A program made the translations under genes and the position numbers. The notes beneath the pieces were generated by a model, which had not been told where the DNA came from, ran no database searches, and worked only from the letters and a program-made list of their open reading frames with translations. Shown here in pieces: positions 23,763-31,266 of a DNA stretch of 44,077 nt. The DNA lies in contig CALUQN010000022.1 in the NCBI GenBank assembly GCA_944322945.1, positions 1 through 44,077 of the forward strand. Reading direction: 5' to 3'. Numbering within the stretch: the first letter of the stretch is position 1; every line of letters starts with the position of its first letter. This DNA is from Candidatus Gastranaerophilales bacterium (GTDB lineage: Bacteria; Cyanobacteriota; Vampirovibrionia; Gastranaerophilales; Gastranaerophilaceae).

Positions 23763-24371
23763 ATGGCAACACACGCATTTATTAGAGTAAGTACATTAGA
23801 GCAGGACACAGAGAAAAATAAGATTGATATACTACAATTCGCTAACCGTCTAAAACTCGGCAATGTTGAATTTACTGAGGAACAGTGTAGCGGTCGTATT
23901 AACTATAAGGAGCGTAAATTAGGAGCGTTGCTTGAGTCCATGCAAGCAGGTGATGTGTTGATTGTTCCTGAGCTTTCAAGGATAGCAAGGTCAATTACAC
24001 AAATACTGGAAGTTATAAAGGTTACTAAAGACAAGGGCATAACACTTTATTCACTTAAAGAAAACTTTAGTAACAATGAAGACTCAATCTCTGCAACGGT
24101 TACAAGCACAATCTTTGCTCTAGTTGCACAGATTGAAAGAGAACTAATAAGTATGAGAACAAAAGAGGCTCTCCATGCCAGAAAGATTGCAGGAGTAAAA
24201 CTCGGACGTCCAAAGGGTAAGGGTAAATCCAAACTGGATGAACATAAAGAGGATATTTTAAAGTTATTATCACTAAAAGTACCTAAAACAATGATTGCTA
24301 GACAGTTCAGGTGTTCTATCGGTAATCTCAATAATTTTCTTAAACGTTTAGAAGAAACTGTTTTAGGTTAA
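23763..24371 (+). CDS. Small serine recombinase (resolvase/invertase family)
   Basis: 202 aa, the usual length for a resolvase or invertase. The N-terminal catalytic domain has the nucleophile in AFIRVSTLEQD (Ser10), the conserved LIVPELSRIAR, and the long E-helix around ALVAQIERELISMRTKEAL. The hinge GVKLGRPKGK leads to a C-terminal helix-turn-helix (about 160-200, LLSLKVPKTMIARQFRCSIGNLNNFLKRL). Likely roles are dimer resolution or DNA inversion within the element. The ATG has AAAGGA upstream. Last gene of the rightward operon; its end overlaps the convergent DUF488-partner gene by nine bases. No paired recombination sites were located. Confidence 0.92.
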   Translation: MATHAFIRVSTLEQDTEKNKIDILQFANRLKLGNVEFTEEQCSGRINYKERKLGALLESMQAGDVLIVPELSRIARSITQILEVIKVTKDKGITLYSLKENFSNNEDSISATVTSTIFALVAQIERELISMRTKEALHARKIAGVKLGRPKGKGKSKLDEHKEDILKLLSLKVPKTMIARQFRCSIGNLNNFLKRLEETVLG

Positions 24372-25205
24372 ATTTAATTTCATCTGAGTTTCATATTTAG
24401 GATAAAATACACCGATAATTAAGAATGGATTTGGAGCAACATTATGCCACCTTTGAGTTGTTCCCATAAAGAAATAAAGGTCTTTATTGTTGATGAAATC
24501 GTCTTTATACTTTTCAGCAACCTTTTCTAATGCTTTATCTTCACTACCATAAGTATTTAGACAGTTCCAATACAACTGACCAATTTCCCAATCTTCTATC
24601 ATTAGAGTTGCTTCTCTGCCCTCAATATCTTCAAACTTATATGAGAACTTATAAGGAAGTTTCTTAACAATCTCAAATAAATCCTCACAGTTATCTTTGT
24701 AGGATTCAAATAAGGATAGTTGAGCTCTTTGGTTTAATATCTTCTCAATCTTTTTCTCATCATATTCACTGCTTGTCGACTCTATAATAAAATCTAAGAC
24801 CTTAGTCGGTTTAAATACTGCTAATGATTTACCAATACTAGGGTCTTTAGCTTCTTTAATCAGGGTTGTAAGATTAGTATAATACCCTTTCTTGAATACA
24901 ATGTCTTTTCGTTCTTGCCAGTTATTATCAGTATTCAATTTGTTTAACGGTTTAATATTCTGAAATAACCTATCAGTCGGAGTATAACTTTCTGGTCTAA
25001 AATCTCCAGTGTACTTTTCCAAGTCCAATTCTATCCATTGATACTTAGCATATTGCTTATCATAATCAAGTTTTCTAAATGGTATAGGAAATATCCTTAT
25101 CATAGACCCGTCTTCAAGAAAACCTGCAGTGCAAACAAGCTCATCATACTTAGAAGAGATATTAGGATAAGTTTTAACCGTAATTAAGACTTTAGTTTTA
25201 GTCAT
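24363..25205 (-). CDS. DUF488-associated partner protein, 280 aa
   Basis: I cannot name this family. It starts MTKTKVLITVKTYPNISSKYDELVCTAGFLEDGSMIRIFPIPFRKLD, a compact beta-rich domain to about residue 75, then a helical middle, and a C-terminal domain (about 190-280) with EDWEIGQLYWNCLNTYG and LYFFMGTTQRWHNVAPNPFLIIGVFYPK. One Cys (VCTAG) lies in the N-terminal domain. There is no membrane segment. The ATG lies one base after the upstream stop (TAGTATG), so it is translationally coupled to the DUF488 gene and the two products probably act together. It sits beside the restriction enzyme gene in the element. A role in DNA or nucleotide modification or defence is inferred from context only. 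Confidence 0.7.
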   Translation of the reverse strand: MTKTKVLITVKTYPNISSKYDELVCTAGFLEDGSMIRIFPIPFRKLDYDKQYAKYQWIELDLEKYTGDFRPESYTPTDRLFQNIKPLNKLNTDNNWQERKDIVFKKGYYTNLTTLIKEAKDPSIGKSLAVFKPTKVLDFIIESTSSEYDEKKIEKILNQRAQLSLFESYKDNCEDLFEIVKKLPYKFSYKFEDIEGREATLMIEDWEIGQLYWNCLNTYGSEDKALEKVAEKYKDDFINNKDLYFFMGTTQRWHNVAPNPFLIIGVFYPKYETQMKLNLT

Positions 25206-25206
25206 A

Positions 25207-26106
25207 CTATAACTCTATTACACTTGTATCACTTTGTAAAAGGTTTACTATATAATCTTTTATTCGTGTTCTATGGCATTTATTAACATCCATTTCAAAG
25301 CAGGTAAGTGCTATTCGCTTGTATTTATCCATATAATTAAGGATTTCACGTAAATAACTTTCTTTGCTTGGAAGTGTTGTTTCATACTCATCAAATAATG
25401 CTCTATAGTCTTCCATTGTTTCAAGTTTCTTTCGTTTCTCTGTTATAATACCTAATTCTGGGATATGGACATATTTTATCCCCATTTTATTTACAACGGA
25501 AGCTAATATGCTTTTAGAAAACCCGTATTTATGACTGAATGGATTTTTTCTTACATCAATTAATACCTTAATATTATTCTGTATTAATTTGTTAATATAT
25601 GCTTCAAAAGAAATACCCTCATATCCTATAGTAAATAATGCCGGTGATTCATCATTTAAACTGTAATTGTCTTCAATGTATTTTTCAATTTCAGCCTGTT
25701 CTTCTTTAGAAAGCATTTCATCTTTTATTGTGCTATGGATTGTGTAGTAAGGATAGTCTAAATATACCTGTCTTACAAGTTCTCGTTGACTTAAATGCTT
25801 ATAATTTCTCCTGATTTTATATAGAATTAATCTATCTTCATTAGTAAGCATATCTTTATACGACTTCTTAACTGGTGATAAATTCCATTCTTCATTGAGA
25901 TATATTAGTTTATCTTTTTGCAAGTGTTCTAGGTCTTTACTTGCCTGAAAAGAAAAACAACCAAAGTTGTACGGTATAAAATCATAAGAAGACTCATTCT
26001 GCATTCGTGTGAAAAGAAACAGATATTTTTGTAATTGAGTCCTACTCAATATATTATTAAACTCCTCTAGTATTGAGAGGATTATTTTTTCCCTGTAGTA
26101 TAGCAT
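25207..26106 (-). CDS. DUF488 protein with Panacea/DUF4065-like N-terminal domain
   Basis: 299 aa in two domains. Residues 1-150 (SILEEFNNILSRTQLQKYLFLFTRM, DFIPYNFGCFSFQASKDLEHLQKDKLIYL) resemble the winged-helix Panacea/DUF4065 family used as antitoxins and sensors in defence systems. Residues 156-290 are DUF488: FTIGYEGISFEAYINKL, LIDVRKNPFSHKYGFSK, the GIKYVHIPELG strand and CFEMDVNKCHRTRIKDYI with the conserved Cys and CHR motif. DUF488 has been linked by comparative genomics to base-modification and phage-resistance operons, but its chemistry is not settled. It is promoter-proximal to its partner gene (one base apart). The leftward pair lies directly downstream of the restriction enzyme gene, 83 bases away. 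Confidence 0.75.
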   Translation of the reverse strand: MLYYREKIILSILEEFNNILSRTQLQKYLFLFTRMQNESSYDFIPYNFGCFSFQASKDLEHLQKDKLIYLNEEWNLSPVKKSYKDMLTNEDRLILYKIRRNYKHLSQRELVRQVYLDYPYYTIHSTIKDEMLSKEEQAEIEKYIEDNYSLNDESPALFTIGYEGISFEAYINKLIQNNIKVLIDVRKNPFSHKYGFSKSILASVVNKMGIKYVHIPELGIITEKRKKLETMEDYRALFDEYETTLPSKESYLREILNYMDKYKRIALTCFEMDVNKCHRTRIKDYIVNLLQSDTSVIEL

Positions 26107-26189
26107 ACTTACAATCTTATTACATTCCTTGCTATAACACTATAATACAAATACTTTAAATATACTACTTACGTACTTCATTTATACGA

Positions 26190-29100
26190 TTAAATTAGTA
26201 TAACTTCATCAATCTGTTGCATGAGGGTGTGGGTTTCTAAGAGGGCTTTTATGATTTTCTGGTAGTGCATAACCTCTTCATAGCTTAGGATTCTACCTTT
26301 GCGGTCTTTGAGCCATTTTTGTGCTGGCTGATAACCGCCTATATAGAAATTCCATGCAATTTCAGGCACATTATCAAAATACTGGGTCTTATTGATATAC
26401 ACCTTGTTGTCTTTGTATTCAGGCTTTACAACCTCATTATCACCGCCTACAGGATATGAGGTTACAAATTCATTTACTATAGGAGACTCAAGCAGGTGTA
26501 TCTCTCTAAGCTGTTTACCAAGTTCTGCGATTTTAAAGAAATAATCCGAACTTTCAGGGTATGGGATACGTGGAAAATCAATCTTTAAGAACTCCTTGTA
26601 CTTGTTTCTATACTTGTTAGAATGCAGAACACCATAAATATAGTCCAATATATCAATCGGAGCAAAAGTTCCTGCCTTCGCTTCTTTTTCCGGCGTAAAT
26701 GTTAAATTAAGTTTTTGTTCCAATTCCCTCACAATATCCATATTCAGATTGGGTTTACTACTCCGGTCAAAGAATGAGGTTTGTTCTGAATCATCATATA
26801 AGTATAAAGGTATAGAATAGGTGATTTCACTGGTTTTATTTGAAACCAAACTACTCTCCACTAAGTTTTTAGATACAAAAACATGTTGATATTTATCAAA
26901 AGCTTTAACTTGTTTACATAAGTTAAGTCCAATGTTTTCATGCAGATAGTGTTTCATTACATCTTTTCTTGGCATACAGTGAAAACCTTTAGACTTTCCT
27001 GTAAAATAAGTATACTTAGTATCAAAAGGTCTATAATCTATTTTAGCAATATTCTTATTATCGAGCTTGGATGATATTAAGTCTTTCTGTGCTAAGTCTA
27101 CTTTCCAATCTCTTACGTCCTTTCCTAAGTGGTACTCATTTCTTGCCTCTTCTGGATTTAGTCTTATAAAATTATGGATTGTTCTCTGCACATCTTCTAT
27201 AGAATCTTTTATACAGAATGCGTCTCTTGCTGTTACTATACCAACAGAATTAACAGGAAATAAGTCTGTGATATTAAAGCCACTATCAAACTTTAACTTT
27301 AAGCTGAAATCTTTAGGCGTAAATAAATAATACGGACTAATTGGTTCTATAGGTTTAAAATCAATATCATTTAAGTTGTTATTAACGAGGTACTCATATT
27401 TAGAATTTCTTAAGCCTTGAATATCTATATGATAAACTTTTGCAAGCTCATCAGTTTTTTTCTTGCCTGTTTTAACAAAGATATTTATACTTACACCCTG
27501 TTGAATATTAAATACATTTTCATCTTTCGTTCCGTCTGAACAAGTCTCTTTACGCTTTGCATTACCATGTAAGTCGAGAATGTATATTTTATCAAAAGAT
27601 TTGAGTAAACTATATCTCATTCCCCTAAAGGTAGGATTGTCTAAATATGCATGATTATTTATAAAAGCAACAATTCCCTCTTTATTCTTATCAACATAAC
27701 TTTGAGCAAGTCTAATAAACTTAACATAATCATCATTAATCCATTTCGGATTTTTCTCCTTAAGTTTTTCTCCATTAGCTTCTTTTTTGTACACATCAAG
27801 TTCATCATTAAACAAACTTCCATTTGCTGATTCCCCACTATAAGGCGGATTACCCAGCACTACCATTATAGGCTTTTCAGACTTTATCATGCCGGCATAT
27901 CTGGCTTCATCAGATAACCAATCAAACAACGGATATTTTGTCGTTTCGTCTTTTTCAAGAGCGTTAGTCAGATATACATTAAACCTGTTGGTCTGTTTGG
28001 TTGTTGTATAGCCTGTTTCCCTTAGAAGCAGGTCAAGTTTAAGATGACACATTACATAAGGTGTCATCATTATTTCAAAACCGTTTAATCTTGGTATCAG
28101 AGCATTATCAACATACTGAGACCATATCCCCTGCTGGTTTACGAAATAGGAATATATTTTGCGGATTGTTTCAGCTAAAAATGTTCCCGTACCTGTTGCA
28201 GGGTCAAGGATTTGAACTTTATACACATTTTCATCAGTTGTAACCGGTACATCTTCATACACAACTTCACCCTTAACTTTCTTCTTCTTTTTCTCATAAT
28301 AAAGAGTGCGTGTGTGTTTTATAGTTGTATCATCAGCCAGTCCATGAGACAGGTTGAACTCTGTTTTAAGAATGCTGTCCACCGCTGAGACAATAAACTT
28401 CACAACAGGCTGAGGTGTATAATATACGCCTCTCTTTTCCTTGTTTACTTTGTCGTAGCTTTCAAGGAATGTTTCATAAAAATGCAGAAACGGGTCAGAC
28501 ATCTGAGTCGTTCTACCGTAGTTCTTCAAGAGTTTATTCAGGTCAACTGCTCTAAAGATTTCAACCAAATCATCGACAATCCATACAAGGTTATCATCAA
28601 GGTTTGCACCGGATATATAATCAAACAACTGCCTTAGAAACGGATTATTCTTTGATACAAGTTCTCTTGCTTCCTGTCTTGTGAAGTCATCAAGTGTAGT
28701 ATCATTCAGTCTTGCAACAAATAAGCCGTATGCTATCGTTTGAGCGTACATATCTGCAAAGGTGTGGTCGGTTAAATCGTGTAACAGGATTTGCTTAAAA
28801 GCATTTCTCTGGCTTGCTAAAGAGCCTGCACAATCACATTCAAGAGCGTTTATAATAACATCACGTATCATAACCGCCTTTTGTGCCATAAGGTTTGCAA
28901 GCTGTTTAGGTGATTTAATAGTCTGCCCCTGATAATCACAGAAATTGCGGATGTGGTCAATCAGTTTCTGATACTCTTTCTCATAAACTTTAATCTTGCC
29001 GTTTATAATATCAGCAACTTTAACGGTATCAACGTGTTCACCATTCACAAAGAAACGAAATTCAAGGTAGTTAGTCAATATCAAGTTATCAAGGCTTGCT

Positions 29101-29363
29101 CTGTATCTATCAAGTTGTTCAGACTTTTCAACGACATCAAGGTTTTTGTCTATGTCTTTAGCTTCAATGTATCCTATAGGAATGTTCTTTTTCTGTATTA
29201 TATAATCAGGAGCACCGCATTTTTGTCTGGTAGGTTCATTGATAGCCTGAACACCTACAACGGTTCTTTCAACAAAGTCCTGTAAGTCACCCCTAAAGCT
29301 GTGTTCTGTAGTCTTTCCAGTCTTAAACTTTCTGATAATTCCATCAAGATACTTCTCTGTCAT
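26190..29363 (-). CDS. Single-chain type ISP-like restriction-methylation enzyme without helicase
   Basis: 1057 aa. The N-terminal nuclease domain (about 1-140) has the PD-(D/E)xK site in APDYIIQKKNIPIGYIEAKD (Asp53, Glu67, Lys69). A helical connector (150-310) leads to YYTPQPVVKFIV. The gamma N6-adenine methyltransferase follows, with motif I DPATGTGTF (387-395) and catalytic NPPY (505-508). The C-terminal part (about 690-1057) is a specificity region; its end (NFYIGGYQPAQKWLKDRKG, then ALLETHTLMQQIDEV) matches the LlaBIII-type C-terminal domain. LlaGI/LlaBIII proteins are about 1,570 aa with an SF2 helicase between nuclease and methylase. This one lacks the helicase, so it should cut near its site (type IIG-like) rather than translocate. 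Methylation and cleavage lie in one chain, and no separate methylase or S gene is present. All key catalytic residues are intact. Confidence 0.88.
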   Translation of the reverse strand: MTEKYLDGIIRKFKTGKTTEHSFRGDLQDFVERTVVGVQAINEPTRQKCGAPDYIIQKKNIPIGYIEAKDIDKNLDVVEKSEQLDRYRASLDNLILTNYLEFRFFVNGEHVDTVKVADIINGKIKVYEKEYQKLIDHIRNFCDYQGQTIKSPKQLANLMAQKAVMIRDVIINALECDCAGSLASQRNAFKQILLHDLTDHTFADMYAQTIAYGLFVARLNDTTLDDFTRQEARELVSKNNPFLRQLFDYISGANLDDNLVWIVDDLVEIFRAVDLNKLLKNYGRTTQMSDPFLHFYETFLESYDKVNKEKRGVYYTPQPVVKFIVSAVDSILKTEFNLSHGLADDTTIKHTRTLYYEKKKKKVKGEVVYEDVPVTTDENVYKVQILDPATGTGTFLAETIRKIYSYFVNQQGIWSQYVDNALIPRLNGFEIMMTPYVMCHLKLDLLLRETGYTTTKQTNRFNVYLTNALEKDETTKYPLFDWLSDEARYAGMIKSEKPIMVVLGNPPYSGESANGSLFNDELDVYKKEANGEKLKEKNPKWINDDYVKFIRLAQSYVDKNKEGIVAFINNHAYLDNPTFRGMRYSLLKSFDKIYILDLHGNAKRKETCSDGTKDENVFNIQQGVSINIFVKTGKKKTDELAKVYHIDIQGLRNSKYEYLVNNNLNDIDFKPIEPISPYYLFTPKDFSLKLKFDSGFNITDLFPVNSVGIVTARDAFCIKDSIEDVQRTIHNFIRLNPEEARNEYHLGKDVRDWKVDLAQKDLISSKLDNKNIAKIDYRPFDTKYTYFTGKSKGFHCMPRKDVMKHYLHENIGLNLCKQVKAFDKYQHVFVSKNLVESSLVSNKTSEITYSIPLYLYDDSEQTSFFDRSSKPNLNMDIVRELEQKLNLTFTPEKEAKAGTFAPIDILDYIYGVLHSNKYRNKYKEFLKIDFPRIPYPESSDYFFKIAELGKQLREIHLLESPIVNEFVTSYPVGGDNEVVKPEYKDNKVYINKTQYFDNVPEIAWNFYIGGYQPAQKWLKDRKGRILSYEEVMHYQKIIKALLETHTLMQQIDEVILI

Positions 29364-29553
29364 AAATGGATTATAGCATGAACATTATCTATATAGGTCT
29401 TATGTTAAGATATGAGGCTGAAAAATTTTAAGGTTATTCAGGGGTAAAATTTCATATTCACGTAATGGTGCGTAAAGTGTAAAGGATTGATATTAAAGAA
29501 AGACAAGATAATTAAAGGTAAGGGTATAATAATTTTTATTTATACAATGGATA

Positions 29554-30093
29554 TTAGGGGGTATCTGTTGATACATAATCTATTATACAGTTCCAAAAGA
29601 TAATTAAGTTGTTAAACAAATCATATATATCTCTTTCTGCAAATAACGCCCCTGTTCTATGCTTATTACAATTAATACGTTCATTAGTTGTAAACAGATA
29701 ATTCCATACATCCTCTGGAATAATGTCAATATTAAGCACATTTTCAAAGTAATAATTTAACCTATTAGTCAAATTGTTTACCTGATACCTACAAGATTTT
29801 AACATAGATTTGTTGAGATTAATTAAATCACTAGGCAACAAAGATTTTATATCTTTCTCGAAATAGTGGTATTCTTGAATAATAGTGCCAGTACTAAAAT
29901 ATATGACTTGAATAGGGTAATTTCTTACTGCAACTAAATGCTCTTGTATATGAGGATATTTTTCATTAAGCTGTTTTTCATTCTCATAATGCTGTCTTAA
30001 TACATTAAAGATTTCTAACGCCAGTTCTTTTCTTGAAATTAAATCATTCTTATATAAATTAGGGTCTTTAGTTTTATCTATTACTAATTTCAT
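29554..30093 (-). CDS. Hypothetical protein, 179 aa
   Basis: I do not recognise this family. It is soluble and largely helical, rich in Asn, Tyr and Leu, with VRNYPIQVIYFSTGTIIQEYHYFEKDIKSLLPSDLINLNKS in the middle and a C-terminal helix (DIYDLFNNLIIFWNCIIDYVS). ATG at 30093 is preferred with AGGTGATT just upstream; the GTG two codons earlier overlaps that site. It lies 190 bases upstream of the restriction-enzyme gene on the same strand and could be a cargo or defence accessory. The base composition is strongly AT-rich, like the rest of the cargo. Confidence 0.6.
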   Translation of the reverse strand: MKLVIDKTKDPNLYKNDLISRKELALEIFNVLRQHYENEKQLNEKYPHIQEHLVAVRNYPIQVIYFSTGTIIQEYHYFEKDIKSLLPSDLINLNKSMLKSCRYQVNNLTNRLNYYFENVLNIDIIPEDVWNYLFTTNERINCNKHRTGALFAERDIYDLFNNLIIFWNCIIDYVSTDTP

Positions 30094-30116
30094 AATCACC
30101 TACCATTGCTATTATA

Positions 30117-30254
30117 TCACGCACACTCCAGCCTCAGAGCTATTCGCATGTTATAGTATTCCGTTGTTGACTCTTTCATAATACGGACAAGTTCGGCGTA
30201 AACACTCATGCCTGCTGTTGAACAGGCGTTTTTATCAGGTACGATTGGTTCCAA
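30117..30254 (-). pseudogene. C-terminal gene fragment or tiny gene near the right end
   Basis: A minus-strand frame reads EPIVPDKNACSTAGMSVYAELV then RIMKESTTEYYNMRIALRLECA before its TGA, 23 bases upstream of the 179-aa gene. It is open back to the terminator at 30277. Possible starts are TTG at 30254 and ATG at 30209 (30 codons), neither with a good ribosome binding site. The residue mix looks protein-like. It may be the remains of a gene cut by insertion of the element, or a short leader peptide. Confidence 0.35.
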
Positions 30255-30276
30255 TATAGTAACGTTAACGACAATT

Positions 30277-30309
30277 AAAAAAAGGGATAACTTATGTTAT
30301 CCCTTTTTT
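30277..30309 (-). terminator. Strong intrinsic terminator
   Basis: A perfect 14-pair inverted repeat, AAAAAAGGGATAAC (30278-30291) against GTTATCCCTTTTTT (30296-30309), with loop TTAT. It has A- and T-runs on both sides, so it would work in both directions. On the minus strand it forms the likely 3' end of the structured RNA candidate upstream. Confidence 0.85.
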
Positions 30310-30510
30310 ATATTATTTGCATTTGTTAGCTGCAAATTATTTAATAAAATCGGTATGGACGGACTGCCAACCCGTCATCGTATGGCTAAGCCAATCGTCG
30401 TTCAAGGCAGATTTTACGACCTCATACCGATAATAGCCTGATTATGAGGACTCGGACTATCCCTCTGTCGCCAGTTGGCTCGGTGCCGAGATTTACCGTA
30501 TCAGACTATC
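30278..30510 (-). ncRNA. Unidentified structured RNA candidate with a kissing-loop possibility
   Basis: The 240 bases upstream of the terminator carry dense complementary segments. A nine-pair closing stem joins 30349-30357 and 30423-30431. Inside it, GACGG/CCGTC (30358-30362 with 30372-30376) and GTCGT/ACGAC (30397-30401 with 30416-30420) form two hairpins. Their loops contain CTGCC (30364-30368) and GGCAG (30406-30410), able to pair with each other. CTCGG/CCGAG (30479-30490) forms another hairpin. CCTCAT (30420-30425) can instead pair with ATGAGG (30444-30449), which would break the closing stem, so two states are possible. It does not match tmRNA, RNase P, SRP or 6S signatures. Orientation is inferred from the terminator. 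No clear promoter was located. Confidence 0.45.
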
Positions 30511-30618
30511 AACTATATTTAAGCATATTTTTATAGTTTTTTCAAGTTTCTCTAAACTGTTTATATATTAAACGTGAATAATTTCTTCCCTGACTACGTG
30601 GGTGGTGGAACCTATCAC

Positions 30619-30701
30619 GAATTACTCCCCACCCTACCCCTCCCCGAGCAGGGGAGGGAATAATAAGCTCCTTCCCCAACTTGGGGAAGGTTGGGATGGG
30701 G
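30619..30701. repeat. Double-palindrome repeat, copy A (3' side of DUF559 gene)
   Basis: GAATTACTCCCC is followed by palindrome CCCTCCCC-GAGCA-GGGGAGGG, then GCTCCTTCCCC and palindrome CCTTCCCCAA-C-TTGGGGAAGG. A second copy with the same order lies at 31076-31177, beyond the DUF559 gene. Confidence 0.75.
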
Positions 30702-30720
30702 AATGATTTGCAATGCTTAG

Positions 30721-31059
30721 TTACTCATCCATATGTTTCAATATATCTAAATAAACTTCCTCTATATTGTTATCAATATCATTATTCCAAAAACGAATTA
30801 CTTTATAAGCTTTACTCTCAAGGTACTTTGTTCTTTCCTGGTCGTAGGTTATGTTTTTATTTTCGTTATGTTGTCCTCCGTCAATTTCTATGATTAATTT
30901 CTTTTCATTACAAATAAAGTCAACTATATAATTTCCAATAGGATATTGTCGTCTAAATTTAAGATTATTAATGTTTTTCTTTCTTAGAAATGTCCAGAGT
31001 ATTCTTTCTTGTTTTGTCATATTTTTTCTAAGAATTCTTGCTTTTTCTGTAGTATTCAT
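30721..31059 (-). CDS. DUF559 endonuclease-domain protein, 112 aa
   Basis: This is a compact member of the DUF559 family, a PD-(D/E)xK-type fold related to very-short-patch-repair endonucleases. Motifs seen are RKNMTKQERILWTFLRKKNINNLKFRRQYPIGNYIVDFIC, KKLIIEIDGGQH (acidic catalytic strand, Glu and Asp) and YKVIRFWNNDI at the C-terminus. The length is normal. The ATG at 31059 follows a T-rich leader with little ribosome binding site. The gene is bracketed by two copies of a double-palindrome repeat (30619-30701 and 31076-31177), an arrangement reminiscent of REP-associated proteins. The enzymatic role is not established for the family. Confidence 0.88.
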   Translation of the reverse strand: MNTTEKARILRKNMTKQERILWTFLRKKNINNLKFRRQYPIGNYIVDFICNEKKLIIEIDGGQHNENKNITYDQERTKYLESKAYKVIRFWNNDIDNNIEEVYLDILKHMDE

Positions 31060-31075
31060 ATTTTTATTTTATCAT

Positions 31076-31177
31076 GAATTACTCCCCCCTACCCCTCCCC
31101 GAGTAGGGGAGGGAACAATCTTTTTAAACCTCATTAATTTTATTTTTTTTGCTCCTTCCCCGACTTTGGGAAGGGAA
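31076..31177. repeat. Double-palindrome repeat, copy B (5' side of DUF559 gene)
   Basis: GAATTACTCCCC then palindrome CCCTCCCC-GAGTA-GGGGAGGG (31076-31119) is nearly identical to copy A. It is followed after an AT spacer of about 30 bases by GCTCCTTCCCC and the imperfect palindrome CTTCCC-GGGAAG. The two copies run in the same direction and flank only the DUF559 gene. Confidence 0.75.
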
Positions 31178-31266
31178 CACTACGGCTTAAAACAATTAAA
31201 TATATCATACAAAAATGCAGTTCGTATTTTATCGAACTGCATTTTCGCTAACTTGTGTTTTACCTC

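Larger units (their letters stand above)
17672..30119. mobile_element. Integrated element with two serine recombinases and restriction cargo
   Basis: The left edge is set by the recombinase running into tRNA-Leu. Contents in order are recombinase, 59-codon gene, Rep-like gene, unknown gene, hairpin cluster, HTH protein, rightward small genes, small serine recombinase, DUF488 pair, type ISP-like enzyme and an unknown gene. I recognise no conjugation genes, relaxase or phage structural genes, so a mobilisable or plasmid-like integrated element fits best. The dispersed repeats of the chromosomal arms are absent from this stretch. The right edge is arbitrary: it could lie anywhere between about 29.4 and 31.2 kb. 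Confidence 0.65.

Noticed and set aside
30208-30441. 77-codon plus-strand frame over the terminator and RNA candidate
   Set aside because: It reads through a perfect terminator hairpin, and its second half is the stem region of the RNA candidate.
30278-30510. Group I intron or RNase P RNA identity for the structured region
   Set aside because: GATAGTCCGAGTCC on the minus strand recalls the group I S element and the RNase P GAGGAAAGTCC block, but the partner segments (R element; the CR-V region) are absent.
17611-31260. Long direct repeat of the tRNA-Leu end as a right attachment site
   Set aside because: I read the stretch for GGTTCAAGTCCC and CTCCGACA on both strands and found no second copy; only unrelated short matches occur.
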